Shown piece by piece: positions 57,363-64,000 of a DNA stretch of 64,000 bases (its first letter is position 1; each line of letters begins with the position of its first letter). Source of the DNA: Siphonodentalium dalli (lineage: Eukaryota; Mollusca; Scaphopoda; Gadilida; Siphonodentaliidae); the NCBI GenBank assembly GCA_032622095.1, contig CP136061.1:214056373-214120372 (forward strand), read 5' to 3'. The notes below the pieces were generated by a model, which saw only the letters and a list, made by a program, of their open reading frames with translations, searched no databases and was not told the DNA's origin. The translations under genes were made by a program, and so were the position numbers.

Positions 57363-58508
57363 TCAAATGTCTATGTTTTGACGGTTCTTCTTATTAATTT
57401 CATCGAGCTCACCAGGTGGCCTTATGTCGTTAGTATAGTCATTATGTTGACCCGGGGGCACAATATAATTATATGCTATGCCCTTCTGTTGACCAGGGAG
57501 TTCTCTGTCATCGTATTTCATCGCATTCTGTTGACCCTGGGTCTCAGTGTCTTCTGTATGTTTTTTCATCCCATTCTGTTCATCTGGGCGTTCTCTGTCT
57601 TTTTGGAGATTATATTTCATGCCATTCCATTCACCCATATGTTGGGTCGTGTCCTCTTTTAGTACATTCTGTCGCAGACGTAATGTGTCCGGTGTTGCGG
57701 CTTTTAAATCCACCAGTAGGTAACCGTACGGTTCACTCGTCGCTTCCGAAAACTCTCGAACCATACGCTGAGGACATTCAGGATACATCTGTCTTGATAA
57801 TGTTGAAATTAATCCCTTGTCGATTGGGTTATTGAACAATACCAAATATTGACAATTTCGTCGTTGCGTTGGATCTTTGTTGTAGAAGAAATTCTGGTTC
57901 AAATGGTGACTTCCTTCGGAATGCAAATCATTAACTCTCTGGTCTTTTGATGAAGTTTGCATCAAGTCATCGAGTATAACTAGATTTTTATACCGGGGGT
58001 TGATAAGAGAATCCAAGTTTGCTGGTATTCCTCGTATAAAGTTGACCTGAGGGGTGACGGTATACTTTATTTCGTCATATAGGGGCTGCCAATATTTATA
58101 AAACCATATTATTCTGTCAGGTGCGGGTGATATTTTTGAGGCAGACTTTTGTAGCAAGGTTTTCACGAAGTATGTCTTCCCACTAGATGTCGGTCCACTT
58201 ACACATGCCGTGAATGGATGCTTGAAAATAAAATCTTCTTGGACATTGGCCATTGGATCATCAAAGCAGGATGTTATGTCGCTTTGTTGCTGTTTCCCCT
58301 GCTGGTGTTGTAGTATCTGGTGTTGCTGTAATGGCTGTTGTTGTGGCTGATGATGCTGCTGCCTGTTGCTACTACTGTTTGTTGCTGATGCTTGGTGCTG
58401 CTGCTGTGGGTGTCGGTTAACAAACTCAGTGTGCTTAGATTGTACATGTCTTAGCAAATCATGGTTCCGCACATACTCACTAGAGCAAATTGAACACTGG
58501 TGCTTCAT
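57363..58508 (-). CDS. Antisense gene 1: zinc finger plus FtsK/HerA (A32-like) packaging-type ATPase
   Basis: 381 aa from ATG. A C2H2 finger occupies residues 5-26 (C5, C8, H21, H26). A Gln/His-rich linker spans 33-75. A P-loop domain follows: Walker A GPTSSGKT (105-112), Walker B NLVILDD (175-181), an Asn after a beta strand (YLVLFNNP, 221-228) and LSRQMYP (237-243) as a possible arginine finger. YGYLLVDLKAATPDTLRLR lies at 261-279. This order fits the virus-type DNA-packaging ATPases of the FtsK/HerA class seen in Polinton/adintovirus-like and NCLDV genomes. The stretch between SHHLN and QNFF seems short by a few residues for such a domain, so activity is uncertain. The C-terminal third is low-complexity with ELPGQQ/PPGQ-type repeats. 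Confidence 0.75.
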   Translation of the reverse strand: MKHQCSICSSEYVRNHDLLRHVQSKHTEFVNRHPQQQHQASATNSSSNRQQHHQPQQQPLQQHQILQHQQGKQQQSDITSCFDDPMANVQEDFIFKHPFTACVSGPTSSGKTYFVKTLLQKSASKISPAPDRIIWFYKYWQPLYDEIKYTVTPQVNFIRGIPANLDSLINPRYKNLVILDDLMQTSSKDQRVNDLHSEGSHHLNQNFFYNKDPTQRRNCQYLVLFNNPIDKGLISTLSRQMYPECPQRMVREFSEATSEPYGYLLVDLKAATPDTLRLRQNVLKEDTTQHMGEWNGMKYNLQKDRERPDEQNGMKKHTEDTETQGQQNAMKYDDRELPGQQKGIAYNYIVPPGQHNDYTNDIRPPGELDEINKKNRQNIDI

Positions 58509-59238
58509 TTATACTTGACTAAAATGTCTCGGTATATGGATTTCCTTTATACAAATGTTCCTTATAACCTAAAATATGTCCTGTCCGTATGTTTGATAAC
58601 TTTATGTAGATGAAATAGTCTGCCGGAGAAGCACTGTGTAGACGGGGAATCAACAGGTCTTGTCGGTAAGAGAGTCAGACGAGAAGTGAAGTCTCGGCTA
58701 TTAAAACATAGTAATGCGATAGCGAACATCAAACGAGTCTGGGCACGCATATCTGTCAAAAGATACAATAGCCGTCATTGGTCAATCTATCCTCGGTATC
58801 ACTTTTCGATTTACAAAATCAATTTTACCGAGAGGTTCCCTCGTCATTGGTAGTGACGTAATTGCGGCGTTTTTGCGGTATTTTACTGCGCCGGCGCCGG
58901 CGCCGCCGTTGTTGGCGCCACCGTTGTTGGCGCCGCCGCCGCCGCCGCCGCCGAGAGTGCGCGCGGCACATTGGTGGTGCCTGAATGGAGATCGTCTCCT
59001 TTTTGGCCTATGTTGGTAACAAAGGCTGGGAAATTTTAGTGTTTCATAGTGGATCATATGATATTTCCACGTGAATGTAGTTTGGTCGGAGGGAGAGGAA
59101 ATAACGGCGTATTTTCAGGGCCAATTTTGAATTTCAATATGATTGCATTGAAGATTGTTTTTAGTTATGAATAACGTTGTCTGAAAGTTGGATTTGTACT
59201 ATATATAATTATGCAAATTTTCCAAACAAATTGTATGA
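58509..59238. other. Upstream region of the antisense cassette with GC-rich block
   Basis: On the minus strand TATAAAG lies about 40 bases before the ATPase ATG (near 58547-58553), a plausible TATA element. Further up, 58888-58962 is an isolated GC-rich block of GGCGCC and GCC repeats in an otherwise AT-rich window. A minus-strand frame of 91 aa (58782-59057) reads through it with a Gly/Ala/Asn run and a KRRRSPFRHH patch. It could be a third gene or just the GC block read in frame. No retroelement sequence is recognisable. Confidence 0.4.
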
Positions 59239-60261
59239 CGAAATATTTTTGCAGGTTTAGAGTTGAAGGACGGAATTCGTAGAGAATTGCAGTCAGCTGG
59301 ACATTGTTCGGATAGCGATGAAGCACTAATTCAAAAAATGGTCGGTTATCTCATCGATGCCAGGAGTGGATCGACTGTGAAAGGGTACTTCGCAGCATTC
59401 AAACGATGGAAGGACTTTGCTAACACGAGAGGGTATTCAGCAATGCCAGCCGCTCCAATACACGTGGCTATGTATGTTACCAGTTTAATGAACAATGGTG
59501 TATCTTGTCATGTGGTTAATTCAATGATTTATGCTATTAAGTGGGCACATGGTCTTAACAATTTAAATGATCCAACCGAAAATGGTTACGTCAAAAATCT
59601 CCAGGAGGCTGCAAAGAGAAATTTATCTAAGCCAGTTAAAAGGAAAGATCCAGTAACAGCAAATATTCTGACTGATTTGTGTACAAAGTACAGCAATTCA
59701 GAAGATTTTTTCGACATAAGAGATCTCACTATGCTTGTATTTGCTTTTGCAGCCTTTTTGAGATTTGATGAACTTTCGGCATTGAAGAGAAATGATGTTA
59801 TTATGCACGAAAATTATTTGGTTTTGCGAATCAGAAGTAGTAAAACAGACAAATATAGAAAGGGCGACGAAGTTCCAATTTACAAAGGTCGTACTGAGGC
59901 TTGTCCGTATAATATGTATACAAGATACTTAAAATTTGTCGATCAAAATGGCGAAGACGAGTATTTGTTTAAAGCAGGGTATAGATGCAAAGGAAATATC
60001 AAATTCAGAGCGATAGACAGAAAGTTAAGTTATACAACCGTGAGAGAAAGGTTAATTGGTAAGCTCAGAACGGTGAGCGATGGTCTAGATTTGGGCTTGC
60101 ATAGCTTACGGGCAGGCGGGGCTACAGCAGCCGCAAACGCTAATGTAAAAGACCGTTGTTGGAAGCGCCACGGAAGGTGGGCTTCTGAGAGTAGCAAGGA
60201 TCGCTATGTAGACGATAATCTCGCGGAAAGATTGAGAGTATCTCAGAATTTAGGCTTATAA
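59239..60261 (+). CDS. Tyrosine recombinase of the retroelement
   Basis: This integrates the circular DNA intermediate by strand exchange. Counting from the TTG at 59263, the 332 residues contain an N-terminal core-binding domain (about 20-120), then the catalytic set R167 (FLRFDE), H280 and R283 (HSLRAGG), H303/W306 (HGRW) and the nucleophile Y315 (DRYVDD). All are present, so the catalytic part looks intact. There is no ATG in frame before residue 26. The frame is open only from 59239, and a splice-acceptor-like ATATTTTTGCAG ends at 59253. The natural N-terminus therefore comes from an upstream exon or has been lost. Homology to family members starts close to LELKDGIRRELQ. Confidence 0.9.
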   Translation, partial: RNIFAGLELKDGIRRELQSAGHCSDSDEALIQKMVGYLIDARSGSTVKGYFAAFKRWKDFANTRGYSAMPAAPIHVAMYVTSLMNNGVSCHVVNSMIYAIKWAHGLNNLNDPTENGYVKNLQEAAKRNLSKPVKRKDPVTANILTDLCTKYSNSEDFFDIRDLTMLVFAFAAFLRFDELSALKRNDVIMHENYLVLRIRSSKTDKYRKGDEVPIYKGRTEACPYNMYTRYLKFVDQNGEDEYLFKAGYRCKGNIKFRAIDRKLSYTTVRERLIGKLRTVSDGLDLGLHSLRAGGATAAANANVKDRCWKRHGRWASESSKDRYVDDNLAERLRVSQNLGL

Positions 60262-60414
60262 CATCGTACGATTTATACTTGGTTGAAGTTATATTACATG
60301 TCATAATGTATGTGTTATTTCATATATACTGATGTACATAGCATATTCGGTTACATGTTCATATTAAAACGCGAATTGGGCTGCTCTGTTCTTTGTAATG
60401 CCATATTTCTAGTC
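60262..60414 (+). other. 3' non-coding part before B1
   Basis: Short untranslated stretch between the recombinase stop and the B1 repeat. Confidence 0.6.
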
Positions 60415-60478
60415 CGACTATGGATCGGCTTATTTGCAATATTTCGAGTTGTTTATTGTAACGTCGAATTGGGAATAC
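60415..60478 (+). repeat. Split direct repeat B1
   Basis: 64 bp beginning CGACTATGGATCGGCTTATT. As far as I can read it is identical to B2. It is followed after four bases by A2. Confidence 0.93.
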
Positions 60479-60482
60479 TGAA

Positions 60483-60677
60483 ATTTTTCGAGCGTTTACT
60501 TGGATTAGCACGAAAAAATTGTATTCACAGTACGTGAGTTAACGTAAATTGGGGGTGGAGAGATCATTGTCATGTCGACCAATGAGAAGTTGTTATTAGA
60601 TAGTTGTTGTCAGAGGGTTATAGTTTGGTGAGAGTTCATTCTAGTCTAACCAGTCGAGACAGCAGGTCACTTTTATT
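60483..60677 (+). repeat. Split direct repeat A2
   Basis: 195 bp, internal copy of A1. The two visible differences are CAGAGGGTT for CAGAGGATT and CGAGACAGC for CGATACAGC. Confidence 0.93.
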
Positions 60678-60948
60678 TTTATATATGTGAACACTTAATA
60701 GAATATGCAAGCTTATATTTAGTACATCAAAGCATTGTTTGTGTTTTTGATATATTGTCATTGAGAATGAATTTCCGAACATTGTCGCTGCGTACGAATG
60801 GGGTTTCGGAAAACAGGTTTCCGCCTTGTTTTTCCTCCAGAAAATAAAGGGGGTTTTTACCTAGGCGGTTTTTCCTGGCCGACCTGTATGTCCACATGTG
60901 CCCACAATATTCTCTGTAAACATGCAATCCTTAATAAACGCTGACTCA
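60678..60948 (+). other. Spacer between A2 and B2
   Basis: 271 bp belonging to the retroelement's right end. It contains a run of short G-rich words (AAAGGGGGTTTTT-like) and AATAAA near 60843 and 60933, which could end the element's transcript. No coding. Confidence 0.55.
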
Positions 60949-61012
60949 CGACTATGGATCGGCTTATTTGCAATATTTCGAGTTGTTTATTGTAACGTCG
61001 AATTGGGAATAC
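60949..61012 (+). repeat. Split direct repeat B2 (right end of element)
   Basis: 64-bp terminal copy of B1. The host MITE sequence resumes immediately afterwards. Confidence 0.93.
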
Positions 61013-61051
61013 CGTAATTTATGAGCGATAATTTGGATTATGTATCTTTAA
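61013..61051. mobile_element. TTAA MITE, family B copy 2, right end
   Basis: GTAATTTATGAGCG...GGATTATGTATCTTTAA aligns over 38 positions, without gaps, with the right end of the complete copy (ending at 39255). It finishes at TTAA (61048-61051). It thus supplies the part missing from 51711-52057. Confidence 0.75.
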
Positions 61052-61143
61052 ATACGCCCAAATTTGACACCATAACACACATGTTGTTTCGAATGCAGAA
61101 AATGATATCGATCATATATAAGTATATAGGTATGACACTTTAT

Positions 61144-61505
61144 CTTTGTTTCGGAGGTTCGTTATCCAGTGTATCAGGAGTGTTCTTTATTTCGAAGGTT
61201 CTGTATGCCGAAATCATGCTGCTGTACGCTGAATTTTTTTATACTGTTTTTTTTTTCTTCACAAAACCAAAATAAAATCCAGTTCGACACCAAAGATTAC
61301 TATTCATACGCTTGCTTTATGGTATGATTCTTTATGATGAAGATTATTTCTTTCGGAGTTTCGTTATCCAGAGTATCAGGACTGTTCTTCATTTCGAAGG
61401 TTCTTTATGCCGAATTCATGCTGCTGTACGCTGACATTTTTTTTCACAAAACCAAAATAAAATCCAGTTCAACACCAAAGATTACTATTCATACGCTTTC
61501 TGTTC
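61144..61505 (+). repeat. Tandem duplication, ~200-bp period
   Basis: Copies start TTTCGGAGGTTCGTTATCCA (about 61149) and TTTCGGAGTTTCGTTATCCA (about 61350). Both run through TGCTGCTGTACGCTGA and AAAATAAAATCCAGTTC to ATTACTATTCATACGCTT. Confidence 0.9.
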
Positions 61506-61546
61506 TATCTAGACCCGAATACATGCTATGTTTCACCATCACCCTC

Positions 61547-61655
61547 ATCGTCGTCGTCGTTGTCGTCCGCCTCCTTCTCGCCGTCGTCGTCGTCGTCATC
61601 ATCATCATCATCATCATCGTCGCCGTCGTCATCAGCATCGTCAGCGTGGTCATAA
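61547..61655. repeat. (GTC)n/(ATC)n trinucleotide microsatellite
   Basis: A compound GTC, then ATC repeat with a few interruptions. Frames through it on both strands are poly-Val/Ile or poly-Met/Thr and not genes. Confidence 0.95.
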
Positions 61656-61721
61656 TCAGTATCACCATGATCAATATTCTCACTTGCATTATCGTTAGAT
61701 ATGTATTACATATATAGAATA

Positions 61722-61782
61722 TTGTCGTGATATGGCCTAGCGGCTAAAATGACGTTAAACCATCAATCAATCAATCATTACA
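61722..61782 (+). mobile_element. SINE 3' fragment with (CAAT)n tail
   Basis: GATATGGCCTAGCGGCTAAA is followed by ATGACGTTAAACCATCAATCAATCAATC-type sequence. This resembles the 3' end and tetranucleotide tail of tRNA-derived SINEs in bivalves. The 5' tRNA-like part is missing, as in a 5'-truncated insertion. Confidence 0.5.
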
Positions 61783-62760
61783 TAGAATAAACAAAGGCTC
61801 TAAAATCAAATCAAATTCACCTCATATATACAGCACTCTCGGTCATTTCCGCAAATTCCGCTTTCGCATGGAACTATCCTCTCAATAATAGACACAGCAC
61901 GCGGGTAAGGCACTTGTATTACGGCGATGACACTGACTCATAGTCAAACAGCAGAGGTTTTCAACAGATAAGAAAATAAATAGTTTAAAGACACATGGCG
62001 GTTTGCGCTCCAAAATATATATAATATTATTCGCTTTTCTACGAGCATTATGTAACCCAGAAAAGACGCACTGAAGTAATGAACAATACAACTCTGAATA
62101 ATGTGTTTGGTCCAAACACAAAACAGCCATTTGCAGGACATGGAACAGAAAAGAGCGTTTCGTTGTAGTCTATTCCTGATATGGTAGCAACAAAGAGCAT
62201 TTATCTGACTTCTGGCGAAAAGTTGAAAACGGATGAAAAACGGCTGTGACTTTGGCAAGTGTTTTTTCAGAGAATATGGAGCCGGTATATCAATAGTTCG
62301 TTTATCGACCTATCGTATATCCGTCGCTCCAAATTACGAAGAATTTTTTTTTAGGTTCGAATGAGCCATGTCCGTTTAATAAATAGCACTACATAGCAAT
62401 AGATAATATGAATAGCAGTATAGTTCATGTTCAGCAGACGAGTTTGCAGGTCATCAGACGAATTTCTCTGTAGTATGCACCTGATCAATCACTTGATTTA
62501 AATAGTCCGGCAGCTCTTGTGTTACTGAGTCTATGGGAAAGGTTATTATGTTTATCTATGGGAGAGATTATTACCATACGGTAATGACCGAGTTGTTGAG
62601 CTTTGTATATATTTCAGGATCGGCACTTATTCCATTCATTAAGCCCATTTCAAAGTAATGATATGCAAATGTCGTTGTATGAAAGGAAATATTGTCAGGT
62701 GTGCCAAAATGCATTATTATTCGAAATCGGGGGACGAGGAATGATGAAGAATCGGTGTCT
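61783..62760. other. Non-coding, with a conserved decamer module
   Basis: It contains AAAGAGCGTT (62150), CCTGATATGG (62175) and AAAGAGCATT (62192) in the same geometry as in the family A MITEs. The 21 bp ending at 62159 recur on the opposite strand at 20755-20775. No gene. Confidence 0.5.
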
Positions 62761-64000
62761 ATAACTATAATTGATATAATGTGAACATTTATTTCATTAA
62801 ATTTACACCATTAAATACGTCAAAGAGTCTTATTTGGTTTAAGCATAGTTTATTTATCCACCAAATATATAATATACATAATATAAATTGAACAAGGGAA
62901 TACACAAGGAATTAATATAATGTATAATGGTAATATGTGATATATCTGGTAGAAAGGGAGAACGACAGTAAGCACATGGCTTTTCAGGTGTCGTTCTCCC
63001 CATGTATCATCTAGGGCCCCTGTATAATATACTATATAAATCATCATGGAAATTGACGTTAGTGTCGGGACCGGACAGTAGATAGATAATTCGGATATTA
63101 CATTGGTCCTGTGATTTTTGGGTATAAAGAATAAGAGGAGAATTTAAGATAAGAAGACAAAGATGGAGGGGAGTGGTGAGGGGAGTAGAATGGAACGGAT
63201 TATTCATTTTATTACATGTTACGTATGATGCTTAAGATGCTGCTGACCGATTTATAATTAAGCAACTAAAATCGTTGTGTGTGGATAATAAATTTTTGGA
63301 ATTCTTCAAAAATAGTTAGATTCGTTTGTAGACTCATTGTATCATCGCCATTGAGGAAAGTATAAACTGAGGGAACTATTGCGTCTGGGATCTTTCCAAG
63401 AAGAATTTGCCTATGTGGACGGTAACGCCGACATTGGAATATGTAGTGGTAGCTATCTTCTATTTGGCCACAAACACAGCGATCAGTGACAGAGATATAA
63501 TTTTGGTATTTATGCGCGTTTAGGTCACTACAATAGTTTCTAAGACGTGTGTGGATTACTTGTGCTTTTCTTGTGTAACAATATTTGAAGCGTGAATTCT
63601 TCTTTTTATGACTAGTGTTTATTGTTGCTCTAAATTCGTCGTAATTCACTATGTCGCGTGTGCTCATCGGCAGTGAATTCCACAGGGCTGCTGTATTTAA
63701 TATGAATGACCGGTCGTGTGAATTGGCGTTAAATTGGGGTAGCCGAAAGTTTTTTGAGTTACGGGTATTAATTTTCGATACCTCGGATACAAGTGGGGTC
63801 ACTAAGTTTTGTAGATACTCCGGGGCCGAATTATAGATCATTTTGTGATATAAATAAAGTTTTGAATTTTCACGTCTCTTTTTAAGAGTCTCCCAACCTG
63901 CTTCAATTATAAGGTTATTATTACTCGTGGATCTGGTACATCCTGTTACAATACGCGCAGCTTCTAGTTGTATATCTTCCAACTTGTCAGATTCTGCTAT
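62761..64000 (-). mobile_element. Second LINE (Jockey/CR1-type), 3' part only
   Basis: The 3' half of a non-LTR retrotransposon runs leftwards and continues beyond the window. It has a coding end at 63266 and a 3' UTR with a strong 11-bp hairpin (GGGAGAACGAC / GTCGTTCTCCC, near 62957-63000). AATAAA lies on the minus strand near 62849-62854. The 3' end lies roughly at 62.76-62.85 kb. Confidence 0.8.
63266..64000 (-). CDS. LINE RT C-terminal part (continues off the window)
   Basis: About 240 codons are open to the window edge, covering the region after the RT palm. They include EDIQLEAARIVTGCTRSTS, AGWETLKKRR, the FILNTAALWNSLPMSTR motif and a C-terminal zinc-type pattern (CVCGQIEDSYHYIFQC). 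The same motifs, in the same order, occur in the C-terminal part of the LINE at 8976-12503, but sequence identity is low, so this is a different family. The frame has no stop in this part. Confidence 0.88.
   Translation of the reverse strand: MAESDKLEDIQLEAARIVTGCTRSTSNNNLIIEAGWETLKKRRENSKLYLYHKMIYNSAPEYLQNLVTPLVSEVSKINTRNSKNFRLPQFNANSHDRSFILNTAALWNSLPMSTRDIVNYDEFRATINTSHKKKNSRFKYCYTRKAQVIHTRLRNYCSDLNAHKYQNYISVTDRCVCGQIEDSYHYIFQCRRYRPHRQILLGKIPDAIVPSVYTFLNGDDTMSLQTNLTIFEEFQKFIIHTQRF

Larger units (their letters stand above)
52058..61012 (+). mobile_element. PAT/DIRS-type tyrosine-recombinase retroelement carrying an antisense ATPase cassette
   Basis: This ~8.95-kb element is defined by split direct repeats: A1 52058-52252, B1 60415-60478, A2 60483-60677, B2 60949-61012. 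A1 and A2 are both 195 bp and differ at two visible positions; B1 and B2 look identical. The A1...B1-A2...B2 layout is the hallmark of PAT- and Ngaro-type elements. Plus-strand genes are Gag, RT/RNase H and tyrosine recombinase. About 3.7 kb in the middle (roughly 55.3-59.2 kb) is foreign to such elements and carries two antisense genes. The insertion splits a family B MITE without visible deletion. Confidence 0.9.

Noticed and set aside
58562-58768. 68-aa minus-strand frame between the GC block and the ATPase
   Set aside because: No domain, and it overlaps the probable leader or promoter of the ATPase gene.
61334-61717. Val/Ile-rich frame and its antisense Met/Thr-rich frame
   Set aside because: Produced by the GTC/ATC trinucleotide repeat.

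Overview
The window looks like one stretch of an AT-rich animal genome made almost entirely of mobile elements and satellite-like repeats. I found no rRNA or tRNA gene and no convincing host gene. A marine or freshwater lophotrochozoan, most likely a bivalve, is my inference. It rests on the mixture of a CR1/Jockey-type LINE with a 2A peptide, a Ty3/gypsy element with copia-like pol order, a PAT/DIRS-type tyrosine-recombinase retroelement, Helitron-like ends, a tRNA-derived SINE, a SINE tail ending in (CAAT)n, and frequent ACATGTA words. The species cannot be fixed from the sequence.

Layout. 1-8.9 kb: non-coding DNA with a 49-bp minisatellite (2.29-4.21 kb) that has a 14-unit (686-bp) higher-order period. 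8.98-13.0 kb: a full-length-looking LINE (2A motif, APE endonuclease, RT, C-terminal zinc region) spoiled by two in-frame stops. 13-26 kb: small duplications, two Helitron-like ends, a foldback, a triplicated 484-bp repeat, a TTAA-flanked MITE and two palindromic MITEs. 26.25-37.7 kb: one symmetrical structure, in which inverted arms of over 1 kb enclose a ~43-bp minisatellite. That minisatellite was later hit by a TIR element (TA target) and by a young Gmr1-like LTR retrotransposon (29146-34386, TSD GTGAC). 37.7-44.7 kb: MITEs and hairpins. 44.7-49.6 kb: a SINE, then a long inverted repeat. One arm of that repeat was split by a foldback transposon (48032-49520) with a 9-bp target duplication. 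50-51.2 kb: a second TTAA MITE and a small TIR element. 51.7-61.05 kb: a TTAA MITE split by a ~9-kb tyrosine-recombinase retroelement with A1...B1-A2...B2 split direct repeats. 61-64 kb: microsatellites, a SINE tail and the 3' end of a second LINE.

The strongest candidate for something undescribed is the 9-kb tyrosine-recombinase element. It carries Gag, RT and recombinase on the plus strand. Where the rest of RNase H should be, it carries an antisense two-gene cassette: a zinc finger plus FtsK/HerA (A32-like) packaging-type ATPase, then six bases later a second zinc-finger protein. A second candidate is a repeated regulatory-looking module: two AAAGAGCGTT decamers exactly 42 bp apart with a CArG-like CC...GG decamer at +25, found in the same geometry at three separate loci.
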